64,000 nucleotides of DNA, taken from Heterocephalus glaber. Lineage: Eukaryota; Chordata; Mammalia; Rodentia; Bathyergidae. This document shows positions 24,326 through 36,609 of the stretch, piece by piece (the first letter of the stretch is position 1; each line of letters starts with the position of its first letter). The stretch is taken from positions 5,414,135-5,478,134 of the forward strand of contig NW_004624854.1 of assembly GCF_000247695.1 (NCBI RefSeq), written 5' to 3'. A program made the translations under genes and the position numbers. The notes beneath the pieces are model-generated. The model was not told the origin of the DNA. It did not search any database and worked only from the letters and a program-made list of their open reading frames with translations.

Positions 24326-25070
24326 TTTTTAAAAACTGATTATTGAGAATAAGAAAAAGTGCATTTACAAAAATAAGGAATTCTTTGACTAAAAACCCAT
24401 TTCCATATTGTGAAACTAAAAACGTCTTTAATAAAAAAGAAAAATGCAAGAAAAAAATAAAAAAGAAAAAGAAAGTAGTGGTTCTGACATTTGAGTGAAA
24501 ATTTTACTGAAAAAGCATTAATTTATTACTTTGAAAAGATTTCTTTAAAATGCTTCAGTGATTCAAAACAAAAGGGAGCATAATAGATTTCAAATGTTCT
24601 TAGAGGAAAGAAAGAATAACATTGTGGTTTATGACCTACAAGATCTAAGATACAATATAATTCTATCATCATATTCTATTATTACCTTAGAACAATTCTA
24701 TACTTAACAAATTTTCCACTCTGTGTGGTGATGGCCCTACAATTAGGTGAGTCATGTACAATATTCATATTATTAGAAATGTAATTAAAATTTCCCTTAT
24801 TTTGCAATATGAAATTTAAAACTTTGACCATGTATTGTAGATTAAATAGATTTTTTAAAGGTATATTAATAAGGATATATAATAACTGATGATTTCAAGA
24901 GCCATGACTTTAAAAAAATAACTACTCTTCTAAAAAAAAAAAGGAAATTGTTATGTACTGCATTTTATTACAAAATGCTATAGAGTCTTAAGTGTAAAGG
25001 ATTATAAAATCCATCTAGTTCAACCTCCTTTGTATATTCAAAGTATATTAAAATACTTTACAGAAAGTCA
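24326..25070. other. AT-rich stretch, nothing recognised
   Basis: Low-complexity AT-rich sequence without a gene or recognisable repeat. Confidence 0.5.
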
Positions 25071-25077
25071 GCATACA

Positions 25078-25177
25078 GGGCCAGGGATTTAGCTCAGTGG
25101 CTCCGCTCCTGCCTGGCAACCATAAGGTCCTGAGTTCAATCCCTGGTACCAAAAAAAAAAAAAAAGAAAAAGAAAAA
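25078..25177 (+). repeat. ID SINE with long A-rich tail
   Basis: GGGCCAGGGATTTAGCTCAG head and AGTTCAATCCCTGGTACC B box, A15 plus GAAAAA units. Flanked by AAAGTCAGCATAC and AAAGTCAGTATAC. Confidence 0.95.
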
Positions 25178-25179
25178 GA

Positions 25180-26990
25180 AAGTCAGTATACTACTAGTTT
25201 AGTTTCCAACAGTATATTTATAAATTGATAATTTTGAACTCATAATGCAATAATCCCTGTTGAAAGAAAAATATGCAGTGGGTGAAATGATTAGATTCCT
25301 TGTAGAGACTACAAATTTGTACATAATGCAAGGGAAAATATTCTATTACAGACTTTAGGGGACATCAGTAGGGTCTTAGAAGTCATCTGATCCAATTGGC
25401 TTCTACATCTAGGGACATTTATACTGTACACTGCTAACATAAAGAGAGTAAAATATAACATTAGTTATTAAGTACAACCAAATATTTAATTGAATGAAGA
25501 GTACTTGTGGTTTGAGTTTTAAAGTTTAAAATAGAAGCCAATATAAATGGAAACTTTTGAAGAGACTTTCTAAGGAGAATCTCGACATTTTTAAAGGATT
25601 AGGGCCTTGTTTTTCTTTCTCCTCTATTCTCTCCCTAGGCAACAGTGAGTACAGCTCAGCTACTCTGTTCTTCTCTTCCCATCTCTTCCCTTTTTTCCAA
25701 GTGTCCATTGTACAGGACTTGTATCATCGACATGCCGCAGTATTATCTTAGGTCTCAGTGACGTTGCTGACACCTCATCCCTGGCCATCCTAATTTTTGG
25801 CTAAAGTGCTCTGCTCACCATCTCTGGAATTCATTCAAGCATCTTCCATTTGCATGCATTTGATTCTTTGATGTGTGGTTCCTTGCAGTCCATGTTTGGT
25901 GTTAACTTCTGTACCCAGTTTGCTGATATTAACATCAAGCCTGTCTTGCCTACTCTTCCTGTCCAGTCTCTGACCTTGATTCTTCCTCTAGGTCTATGCT
26001 CTGCAGGTTGGAGGACCCCCTTTAAGTACTTCACATAAGGGTGGGAGGAGGATTCTGTTTTCTTGACAAAAGCTCTGTGACTGGTCAGCCAAGATGTGAA
26101 TCTTTTTCTGCTCATAAAAGGAGCAAGGGAATAGAAAGAGAGCATAAAAGGAAGAGAGATTTTCATGAAGCTAATGGGCAAGAGTTGGAAGAAAGTGGAG
26201 AGAGGAAGGGAATTGAAGAAGGTATCTGCATACTCAGGAGGAGCTGACTAAAGTGGGCATAGTTATTGTGAGAGAAGTGAAAAACCAAAGAAAAAGTACC
26301 AGGTTCATGACCACCCCCACCCCGCCATGGTGAAGACCAAAATGAGGCAGAGAAGAGACTGGCCCCACATCTGTGCCTCTGAGCTAGCCTTGAAATCATG
26401 CTTTGGCCTGGGACAGATGTGATGAAGGGATGGAGTAGCTGACCTCCTCCCTTGCTTCTCTTGCCTTTTGTCTGGACTGGGCGAGCTGCTTTATAGATCA
26501 GGTGCACTTCCATGCAGGAAGCGCTTAGAACTACTCCACTGCACCAGGCGCCTTCAGTGTGCTGGCTGAAGTAGCATCCTGAGCTCCCTCATCCCTCACA
26601 GCAGCCACCGAGAGAGAAGTGGAGCGTGTTCACCCTGGTGAGTCGGGCTCATTGTCACAGCAAATCACTCAGCACTGACCAGGGCAGACCCTGTGAAAGG
26701 GCAGTGCAGGTGTTCTGCAGCAACTACTGGAATAAAGGACTATCACACGTGGTTGTGTTCACGTGTTGCAAAGTTACATTTTTACATCTTGCATTCCACT
26801 TGTTCTTACCCAGACTAGGACACAGTGACTCAGCAACTTGCACGGGATTGGCAATCATGTGTGGTGGTTGAAAAATTGTAAGACTTTGATTTCTTCATTT
26901 TTTATTTATTACTATTTTTTTCATTTCCTGTTATAACAATCTAATACTGCAAAGAGAGGGTTTTTTCCAACTCTAAAATATTTTCCTTAA
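25180..26990. other. Intergenic stretch, nothing firmly recognised
   Basis: Several short open frames are present, none with a recognisable domain. No clear repeat was identified by eye. Confidence 0.45.
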
Positions 26991-26999
26991 GTAAAATGT

Positions 27000-27500
27000 T
27001 ACCCATCCCCCTGGTATCAGTGAGATTAAGGGCTCCTAATTGCTATTAAAAAGTAAACAACCTTTAGAAGGGCAATTTGACAAACTGGACCAAGCATTTC
27101 AAAGTGTTCACGGGATTTGATCCAACAAATTCATCTCCAGGATATGATACTAATTTCATAGACATTTAAGAAAAGGATATTTATCACAATATTATTCACA
27201 AAATTGAAAACCAAGAACATCCAAAATAATTGGTTAAATCAATTCTATCACATCTATATTATAGAAAACATTAGATTAATATATAACAGTCTTATATTGA
27301 ATGCTAGTAATATGACATTATAAGTCAAAATAGAACAGAGCAAAACAATCTATAATCTCTCTACCTAAATAAATATGGAAGGAAATTTACAAAATGTGAC
27401 CAGTAGTCATCTTAGATAATGGCCCTATAGATAGATGGTTTTTATTTTCTTTCTTATATTTCAAAATTTTTTTCAGAATCCCAACAAAAAACATGCATTA
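27000..27500 (+). repeat. Old L1 3' region
   Basis: AGAAGGGCAATTTGACAAAC, ATATTTATCACAATATTATT and TGGAAGGAAATTTACAAAAT are old L1 3' phrases. Confidence 0.7.
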
Positions 27501-27574
27501 TTTTGAAAATTGGGGGATGTTCACATGTTATTTTTAAAAAAGATCCTGCTTCACAGGCAGTTTATAATAAAAGA

Positions 27575-27800
27575 AAAATGAAAATAGCCAGGTGCAGCGC
27601 ATCTGTAATCCCAGCCACTCGGGAGGCTGAGGCAAGAGGATTGCAAGCTCAAGGCCAGCCTGAGCAATTTAGCAAGACCCTTTATCAAAGTAAATAAACA
27701 AATAAATACTAAAAAGGGCTGCAAATGTCACTCATGCTCAGACATTTGCCTAACATGTACATGGCCCTGGATTCAATTCCCAGCACCACACACACGCACA
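27575..27800 (+). repeat. B1-dID dimeric SINE
   Basis: TCTGTAATCCCAGCCACTCG and GGATTGCAAGCTCAAGGCCA (B1), then an A-rich linker and GGATTCAATTCCCAGCACCA (ID half), followed by a CA tail. Confidence 0.92.
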
Positions 27801-28089
27801 CTGTAGTTTACCATATTCATCTGCTTGTTTGAAGAGGGCAACAATATCAGGAGCTTATCTAAAACATATGTACTGAGAATTTAGTATAAAATCTGCCCTG
27901 TATAGCCACGTTTGTTGAGTCCGCCATGTTTCAGATATGTGTATGTGCAGGTGTGTGTGGTTGAACTGCTTCAGTCTCTATAAATAGTCATTCTCTTTAT
28001 TTTCATTAAAACATGTAACTGCTTGTGTGTCCTTCTTGAAGATTCTGCTGTTTCAGGGAACTGTGTAGTCCCAGGACTTTTGTACGTAG

Positions 28090-28900
28090 TGACTTTCACT
28101 GGGCATCCAGACCGAATGGTGACAGAATTAACCTCTGGGCAGGCTGTGGGCCTGGGTTTCTTGCCCTGTTAGCTGCGAAGGCTGGCCCCACAATGCTGCT
28201 GGTGGGCACTGTGGCTCTTCCGGGAAGGGTCCAGGGCCTACTCCCTCGCACGCTGTAGCTTGCAGGCTCTGCGGTTCCTTCATTGCACAAGTGCAACCAC
28301 CTCCCAGGAGCCCTGGCCAGCATCAGTCCAGGCCCAACTGCTGCCCCCGCCCACCCCAGCCGGGGATCAAACCCCCAGCCATGGCTCTCTCAGACTTTCA
28401 CAATAGAAAGGGTCTGGATTTGTTGACTACTCCTTTCTGGTTTCAGTCAGTTCATTCTCCTCATCGTCCTTCCAACCTCATCTGCCCAACAGTGGAGGTT
28501 TGCCTGCATCGGGACTGTGACACTGCAGCAGTTCCTCGTGACTGGCTGCGCAGATGCTTCTGTTCCAGATCCTACACACAGGGTCCCTCTGTGTGGCCCA
28601 CTGTCGCCCTCCATGCCCACTCACTCGTACTATGCATGGGTAAGAGTTTTGACCCTGGGATCAAGCAATAGGCAGGTTTCACTGACTTACAAGGTGGCAT
28701 TTCTTGGGCAAGCATGGACTCCGACAAGCAGATGCAGTGTGAGGACAATAAGCGGTAGGAAAAGATGTAAGTCTCCAGAATAGTCCAGGATTCCCACCCA
28801 CCGGGAGAGTTCTACCTGGGCAAGGAGGAGGCTTGGCTCTGTGCTGCCCAGAGCACTCGATGGCTCTGCCTCCGCAGGCCCTGGCACAGCTCTGGGCTCC
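28090..28900. other. GC-richer unassigned stretch
   Basis: Pyrimidine-rich, moderately GC-rich sequence with open frames on both strands but no recognisable protein. It lies directly before a probable antisense LTR and could be retroviral in origin. Confidence 0.25.
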
Positions 28901-28954
28901 ACCAGCTCCCTCCTCTCCCTTCCTTCCTTGCTGTCCAATCCCTCTTCTTCTCTC

Positions 28955-29500
28955 TTTTTTTTAAGAGTAGGAAGAATTTATTGGGAGAAAGAAAGGTTGT
29001 CAGCTCACCCCACTTTTCAAAGATGTTTTATACAGCAAAGCCATGTGGTGAGCCGAATACAAAGTGGGACGAAACTAGAAGACTCAAAGGAAATTTTCAA
29101 GGTGGGCATGAGGTGGGCCAAAACCACAACCAACCAATAAGATTACAAGTACAGTCACCCAGGTAATACTGATCAAATGGAGGGGGGGCAAGTCACGTAG
29201 CAAGCATACAAGGATTTTCAGTAAGGGTGGGTCAGGGATACTTCCTGGAAAGGCCATGTTAAGACCTTGGCTCCCCCTCCAGGGGATTGATACCTACTTA
29301 GAATATCAATCACTGCTATTCATCCTAATGGGTGTGGTGGTTTCTCTCCTTTTACAATGCTGGCCTTCAGTGACTGTGTCTTCACTGTCCTCCATGTTGG
29401 CTCCTCCTGGGCTGGCCCTGTCTAACTGCACACAAGATATCTAATTAACTTACCTATCTGCAATATTCTCCCCTCTGAAGAAGTACGCCTAACTGCTGTG
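28955..29500 (-). repeat. Probable retroviral LTR (antisense)
   Basis: The minus strand carries CCCAATAAATTCTTCCTACT (a polyadenylation signal followed by a short R-like end). Upstream lie sequences matching none of the L1, SINE or MIR families here. The family and exact ends are unresolved. Confidence 0.4.
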
Positions 29501-29934
29501 AGGGGGGAAGGGTGAAGACCGTTCTGGCTGCTTCCAGCTACTTCTCCCAGGCACCTAGCATGCTTCCTATGTCTGGGTTTGTTTTCTGAGAAGGGAGAAC
29601 ACGATGAGTCGATCCAAATATACCTGGGGGTGTTAGGGTGGCAGGGTGCAACTTTTCCAAAGATGTTTCCACCTGGAGATTATCTGCTTGTTCAACAATT
29701 AAGTACCGACTCAAGGAGACACATTCAGCACAAGAGAAAAAAAAAATTCAGTGCCCTAATTCCTGGTCTAGAAAGTGGAAGAGACCCAGAAACCAGCAGT
29801 TGCGCTCACTGTAAGATGTTCTTCATCATGCAAAGAAAGAGCAACAGTCCTGTGGGCAGGACAGAGGGGTGAAAGGCCTATGGTCTTTCCAGAAAGTCAC
29901 CACTGGACAAGTCTTGAAGGGTGGACTGAATAGA

Positions 29935-30150
29935 AAAAATCAGGAAGTGCAGGCCCTCAGCAAGACACAAACACAGAGGCAGGGAAACAGCCTGAGCAGG
30001 GAACGAGAGAGAAAAGTGCAAAATGAAGCAGGATTGGTTCGAAATGACATCGGAATGAGATGTGAAGGGGCCAGAAAAGGAGGTCGCAGGGATCAGATTA
30101 TGTAGGGGCCTCATCTTGTGCTAAGAAGCAAGGATTTGGTTGTCCAGGTG
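29935..30150 (-). repeat. Ancient mammalian LINE-like repeat (L2-type)
   Basis: AAGTGCAGGCCCTCAGCAAG, then GATCAGATTATGTAGGGGCC and AAGCAAGGATTTGG. This is the same repeat type as 55650-56400. Confidence 0.45.
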
Positions 30151-30374
30151 GTTCTGCCTCCATGAGGTCTAGAAGTACTGGGGGTGGGGGACATCAGAGT
30201 ATTGGGTACAGTTAGGGAAGAGGGCTGATGGGGCAGGAAGCACTGGGGTGCTGGCAAGGTTTCCTTCCTGTTCCAGGCTGTACTTAGGATGTGCACTTTG
30301 TAATAATGTAGTGAGTGGCACATTGATGTTCACTTCTCGGCTGTTAAAAAACGAAGAAAACATCAAGCTGGGTT

Positions 30375-30530
30375 ATTGTACAGCGCAGAATCTGGGGCCT
30401 AACTCCCAGATGTAATGATTGAGTAGGCTGAGACTGGGACTCAGCAATCTGCACTGTTTCCAGCAGTTACCTTAGAGCAGCCCAGCCGAAGCCAGGGGGA
30501 CGCCCTGGACCACACTCTGAGAACACTTTC
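30375..30530. repeat. MER5-like hAT fragment
   Basis: CAGAATCTGGGGCCTAACTC, CTCAGCAATCTGCACTGTTT and ACACTCTGAGAACAC follow a MER5-type order. Confidence 0.5.
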
Positions 30531-30949
30531 AGGGCATTTGGGGACCCACTCAAAGACGGAAAAAAGATGCTAAGCACAAAGATTTGTGTCTCATTGTGCA
30601 GAACAGCAGGAGAGGAAGTTGAGGGTGGGCTTCCCCTCATGTCATATTAGCACTGACAGGTCTTGTGTCCCATTGCTTTTGTGCTTGGTATAGACTGACA
30701 TGGTATTCTTCCAAACTCTAATCCCTGGGGGAAAATATGTCAAATTGTGTTGCAAAGTTGTTTTTCCTCTAGTGATGACAGTTTTGGAAATAGAAAAGGG
30801 GAAACCTTATTGGCCTTAAATAGAGAATGAGAAAGTCTAAACACCTGACATAAATTTCGCACAGACTTTCCCCCTCATAATCAAAGCACTAAAGAAATGC
30901 CATAGGATGTTTCAGTTGCCACACTTGACTTCTTTGAGAGCAATGTGCC

Positions 30950-31440
30950 TCCATTCATCACATCAGCAAAACATTTAAAAACTGACAACACAAAGAACTG
31001 GTTAGGATTAAGAACATAGAAACTTACATACTGGCAAGAGTATAAGTTGGTACAACCACTCTGGAGTTCAATTTGGCAGTATTTAGTCAAATTAAAGGTG
31101 TGCATACTCTTTGACCCAGAAATTGCAATCTGAGGTATATTCTCTGAGATTTCTTACCTATGCCCAAGGACATATATGTAAGAATATTCAAAGCAGCATT
31201 AACTTCAATCTTAAAGAAGTGAAAGCAATTTATATTAGATCAACAGAAGAATTCATGAATAAATTGTGAAATGTACAATAGATATATCTGTGAAAATGAA
31301 TGAAATCTATATATCTCCCATGGAAAAACCTTGCAAATATGATGTTGAATAAAAGATAAAGCTGCAGATGAATGTGTAGAATATATTTATGTCCAGGTTA
31401 AAAACTTGTAAATATCATTCTTGTATGGGAAACTGTCTTG
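30950..31440 (+). repeat. Old L1 3' region
   Basis: TTGGTACAACCACTCTGGAG, CTTTGACCCAGAAATTGCAA and GAATATTCAAAGCAGCATTA are clear sense L1M phrases. Confidence 0.85.
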
Positions 31441-31642
31441 ATACCACGGCAGCCTATAAGTACGTTAACCAGCTAGGTCACAGAACAGAAAGTCTGGTGG
31501 GCCAAAACGAGATTCTCAAATCTAAGACTTATTAGCTCAATTAAAACACTTCTCAGAAAGCAAGGCGAAAGGGCTGGTGTAGGTTAATACATTTAGATCT
31601 GGTGTTGGCAGAGTGGAAAAATGACACTTGAATCCTCAATCT

Positions 31643-31700
31643 CTCACACACACACACACATACACGCGCACACACACACCCACGCACACATGCACGTACA
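31643..31700. repeat. Imperfect CA microsatellite
   Basis: CA units interrupted by T and CG changes. Confidence 0.9.
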
Positions 31701-31949
31701 CGAGCCTTTCTCACTAAAGGGTGTGCTCACAGGAACCAGAGTTAGAGATTTATACAAAGTGACCCTGCAGGCAGAAGATGTCCAGCCTTGGGAGCAAGCA
31801 TGCCTGCCTGGTAGCCTGAGTCTGCCAGTTGGCCCCATGAGTGCCAGGGATTTCCTTGTGCCGAGGATGTGAGGAGCCAGCAGCTGGCCAAATTAAGACT
31901 TTGGGAGTTGCAGTGTCTTGAGTGCCTGAAGCATCTCCTGTGTGTCATG

Positions 31950-33150
31950 CAAATTTGATGATTCAGGCCTCTTGTATATTTAGGGTATCATGACTATTAG
32001 GTGTTCCTTGTTCTCTCCATCCTTTCTAATTATGTTCCCTGCACAAATGCTCTGCTCTATATATGTCTAACATACCCCACAGGTTACTAACTTGTCCTCA
32101 TTTAATATATTTTACAAATTTTACTTTTCTCATGAGCTACTTGTCATAGGCCTTTAATTATATGGGTAATGTGTTATTAATATGTATAGTGAGTATATGG
32201 GTATTTATTATATTCTTTATAAATTTTGTGCATCTGAACCTTCTCAGGCTAAATTTAAGAAAAGTTTGAAATTATAGCTATGTACTTAATTATTTCTAAA
32301 TCCTATTCTGAATACCAAATTAACTTTAAGACATATATTGTTGTGATCTTTGACATATAAAGTAAAGATATGAAGATGTGAATACATGAATCTTATGGAG
32401 TTACTTTGACATGATAACTGCTGTCTGACATTGTTGAAGGAAGGTGTGTTTCCTGCACTCAGAGTTCTCTGTAGTTTGTCAACACAGACCTGTGGTCAGA
32501 AATTTCACATGATCATCTCAAAGTTGATGGGGCCCTATTAGATCCTTTACTCACACCCAACAGGAAGAATTCAGGCTGTGCAGTAGGCCCACTGGTTTCC
32601 AAACTGCTTCATCTGGTTGAGAACATAAACATTTTGGAAGACACTGTTTCTTCCTTGTCTAGAATTCTGCAGTTATTTTCTAGCACCTTCAAAAGAATTC
32701 CAGCTCATCATGTTTTAAAAATTCTTGAGATTTTTGTAGCTGGTGCGCATGCTTGGCCTCTGGAAAAATTAAAAAAATAAAATCTGCAAAGGAGCATTAT
32801 CATTTAGAGGGGAGACTAATGGCAATGTGCCTTTTACCGTAATAAACGTTTAAAATTGAAATATTCATTGTAGTTTTGAATCACCCCTTGTATTATCTGA
32901 TAACTTCTGGTTCTTAATTATAGTTGGAATTCTTGAGATTTTGGACAAACTGGACAAAGGGCTATGATTGTGCTGTGTGATCAGAAAACTTGTGGATTCA
33001 ATGTCTTAGGAAAGTTTTTTCATTGAGCGTAAGAGGAAGGAACTCTGGGCTTGTGTCAGGATCAGCGCAGTCTCCTGAGGGGCTGGAACCAGGAGCCAGG
33101 AAGCTGTAAGAAGCCAGGAACCTTGCTGTCTCCTCTATGTTCTTCTCTGT
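31950..33150. other. Intergenic stretch, nothing firmly recognised
   Basis: AT-rich sequence with no gene or confidently named repeat. It leads into the orphan CpG island. Confidence 0.45.
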
Positions 33151-33229
33151 AGATTTACTTTTCTTTCCTCTTCATTGCTAGCAATAGCTGCAGATCTGTT
33201 TTCAGTGCAGGCTCAAACACTGCCAATCC

Positions 33230-33890
33230 TCGGCTCCCCGTGCAGAAGCAGGAGCGGGCAAAGATGAACGAGTCTTTCTGCTTCCTCTCCCAACTCCAGC
33301 GACTCCGCAGTGCGGCTGGACCCAGGAGAGGACTCAGCGGTGTGTGTGACTGCAGAGGCTGGGGCGCCAGGCAGTGCAGACCTGACTGCATCTTCCCCAG
33401 GAGAAACGCAGGCCGCAGGCTACGCTAGTGCAAAACATCCGGTTCCATGGGCTGCACATTCTGACCAGCCTCAGGCAAAGAAGCCAAGCCAGTGTCTTCC
33501 CAGCCCTTCTACCAGGGCACCGGGGCCACTGCTCGCCGACCTGTGCTTCCGCAGGACACGACGCCCAGGAAAGCGTGCAGAGCAGCCTGGGGCCAGCGCC
33601 CTCTCCAAGCTGACCCAGGGGGTGCAGCGCGAAGACTCGAAGCCAGGGTCCATGTGCAGAAAGCCGGTGTCCCAAGAGCCGGTCCAGAGCCACTCAGTTC
33701 CGGAACGCTGCGACTGTGTGGTTTCAGCGGCAGGAACACGAGGCAGCACCAGGAGCAGCTGGCGGCTCGGAAGGGGCCGCTGGCCGGACTGGCCCCGGGC
33801 CCAGGGTGGGCGGCGCAGCCTGCGCCCCGCAATCTGGTGCTCTCTGCTGATTAGCTTGGCACGCGCCCTGAGAAATGTACGTCTGCGTCT
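33230..33890. promoter_or_regulatory. Orphan CpG-rich island upstream of NAB1
   Basis: Against AT-rich surroundings this stretch is clearly GC-rich. By hand I count about 44 CpG in roughly 650 bases, against about 58 expected at 60 percent GC, which meets the usual island criteria. No known gene or repeat explains it. It may be the promoter of an unannotated transcript, an enhancer, or a GC-rich retroposed fragment. Confidence 0.5.
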
Positions 33891-34197
33891 ATTTCTGGCT
33901 TCTGAATGTGTAAAGGGAACACAACTTTATTATTTTATTTTTGTACCGTTAAAGGCAGAGACAGATGCCCCTAAAGCGGCTGCATTCTCAGAGTTCCTCT
34001 TCCCTGGAGGAGCATCTTTGGAAGCAAAGCCAAGGACAAATAGGTCATTGCCTCTGAGCCTCCTGGAGAAAGACAGAATCATCAGCATGGTAACTCATGG
34101 AGATGAGGGAAATAAAACCTGGGAAGATGTAAAAAAAAAAAATTTTTTTTTTAACTTTGAAAGGAAAAACAATGAAGTAAGTGTTGATGTAATATGA
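33310..34197 (+). other. Unrecognised 295-codon open frame across the orphan CpG island
   Basis: The frame starts at ATG 33310 (MRLDPGEDSAVCVTAEAG) and ends at TGA about 34195. I do not recognise any domain. The N-terminal two-thirds is rich in Ala, Pro, Arg and Ser, as expected from GC-rich DNA read in any frame. The C-terminal part (after about residue 200) runs through ordinary AT-richer sequence and an A/T run, giving KKKNFFFNF. Other frames and the opposite strand are also open over the GC-rich part, which argues that openness reflects composition. It is listed because it is the longest gap-free open frame in the window not explained by NAB1. I do not claim it is translated. Confidence 0.2.
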
Positions 34198-34522
34198 ATA
34201 TGTTTTATTTGTTAAACACTAAAAATACAGCAGTTTTAAATAGCTTTTAAAATTTTTAGTTTAGAAACATGTGAACACTTGTAGAAATTCCCTTGCCAGA
34301 GTATTTGGAAATCTTTAATGCTTTGTGAATGGTCAGTTAAATTAGGAATGAAAGAAATCTGGAAAATAAAAACACATTATCAATACAATAAATATATTCC
34401 TGACAGGGAGTGGTTATGATAAATTTAACGTCATTGGTAGTGCCATGCAGCTAAAGAAAAAAATCTTATAAAACAAAATACAATGGCATTCATTTATTGA
34501 AAAATTATTTCACGTGCTGTCC

Positions 34523-34925
34523 TAGTTACTTTTCTGTCATTGCTGAGACAAAATACCCAACACCCAAAGTTAAAGGGGGAAAGGTTTATAGCTCAGTTTG
34601 TAGAGGTTTCAGTTCATAATCAGCTGACTCCCAGGCAGGGTGGCTTGGGAGAGGGCATCACAGAGGAGAAACAGTTCATGGCAGGCAGAAAATAGCAAAG
34701 CAAGCAAGGGACGACTACAACTCTTTCTAGCCCTTATATCTTATCCAGGCTACTTAGGGTGGGCAGCACTCACACCTTTAATCCTAGTGCCCTTGAGCTT
34801 AGCATTGCACCATGAGTGAATCCTAGTGTCACACACTGTAGATTCAGCCACCTCTGAAAAAGCCCCACCTATGACTGCAAGAGGTTTTGGGGGGACATCT
34901 GGACACAAGCCATAGCAACGTGCTA
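34523..34925 (-). repeat. MaLR-type LTR (antisense)
   Basis: Antisense terminus TAGTTACTTTTCTGTCATTG and GACAAAATACCCAACACCC, mid region AGAGGTTTCAGTTCATAATC, and GAAAAAGCCCCACCTATGAC. It mirrors the sense copy at 44975-45385. Confidence 0.88.
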
Positions 34926-35929
34926 AGCAGGAGAATGCACAGGTAAAGTGAAAGGATTGTCTTTACATTAATGTTCCTGCCCAAACTTTGAAAATATCAT
35001 AATTACCAAGTTAAATATGTGGATAAGGCCTGAGAGATCGATTCGTCCAAATCTCTATTTTAGACTAAGAAACTAAGGCCCAAAATGTTGTATAGGTAAA
35101 ACTGGCTGTGCTCTTAGCCTATTTTTGTTCTTTGAAAGAAATAAACATTTCTTATTCTATAGATCCTTTTTTAAATTCTCAAATTATACAACATATAACA
35201 AATGTAGACATTAATCCATTTCAAAATACTCTCTATAGACTTTCATTATTCCTCTGCTTTTCTGGAAATGAGACAGGAAATCATTTTTTTAAAAAAAAAT
35301 GCTGTGGTCCAATTTTCAATATCTAATCCAGTTTTTTTTCAGGAAGTGTTAGCCACGTGATTCCTATTACCATCAAAAATAGTGGTATTGTGTGATCCTG
35401 GCCATCTGTTTAAGATACGGCTGACACACTTGGAAAATCCTGAATAATGGAAACTTAAAATTATTATTTGTTAGGTTATCAGTACAAGAAGCCACTTTTG
35501 GCACATGTGGATGAGGCATTATTAGATGGACCATCTGTGTCTCACGCCCACCTGTGCCCTAGGCTGTTCATGTGTGTCACTTAGTCGTCTGACCTGCAGT
35601 TGTACTGGACTCTTAGCGCAATGCCTGCCTCCCACAGGATGTTGTGACAGTTGCTGAAGTAAATGCTATACAGCATTGTGAGCAATTCAAAAGAAAGGTG
35701 CTGCTTAACTATCTGAAATCATTACCCACCCACAGGTACAGCTTCCCCCCCTACACTCTTAATACGGTAATATAAAAGGACACTCCTCAGGGTTTATTTA
35801 AATTTCTGTGTGTGCTTCATTGCATTTGTTGTTCATTCTGAATTTTAAATTAGTTATTATTTCCAGAATATTAAGTTGGCACTAAAAGGAACTTATCACC
35901 AGTTTAATATTTATACGTCACTGCTATGG

Positions 35930-36248
35930 ACTGAATGTGTCCCTCCCCAATTCACATATTGAAATTTTAATCCCAGTGTGATGGTATTAGAAAGAGGAGC
36001 CTTTAGCAGATGATTAGGTCGTGTGTACAGAGCCCTCCCTCATGAATGGGATTGGTCCCCTGACAAGAGAGATCCCAGAGAGCTCTCATCCCTCCCACCA
36101 TGTGAGGACACAGGCTGAAGTCGGAAATCTGTGGACCACACCCTGAATCTTCCTGTGCTTTGACTTTGGCCTCTAGAACTGTGAGAAATAAATGTTTGCT
36201 GCTTAAGCCACTCAGTCTATAGTGTTCTTATTATAGAGGCCGAGATTG
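35930..36248 (+). repeat. MaLR (MLT1/MST-like) LTR
   Basis: CTATGGACTGAATGTGTCCC start, CATGAATGGGATTGGTCCCC middle, GAACTGTGAGAAATAAATGT and AAGCCACTCAGTCTATAGTG end. An ancient solo LTR. Confidence 0.9.
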
Positions 36249-36457
36249 ACTGAGGTAGTCACCGTATTTGAAAAGGAATTAGTGCTATAATTAGAGAAGT
36301 ATTTGGGTCTCTAAAAGTCTTCTGTTAATTTATGGCTAAAATTAATTTGTTCATGGTTTCCTATCTGAATCCAGATGGTTCAACCATGGAATCAGATATG
36401 TCAAAGACACATGTGTGGGAATCTATTTGGCTTGATGACTTGCTTTGAAGCTTCAAA

Positions 36458-36480
36458 GTAACACACACACACACACATAT
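36458..36480. repeat. Short CA microsatellite
   Basis: About nine CA units. Confidence 0.85.
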
Positions 36481-36609
36481 AAAGTTAAACACAAACTAAT
36501 CAATGCAAATACCTGACAGCACTGAAGCATCCAGGCATTATGGTGTCCTAAATCATCATCAATCATTTTCTATATAGTTCTCTTTTTTTCCTGCTTCCTG
36601 CTTTTCTTC

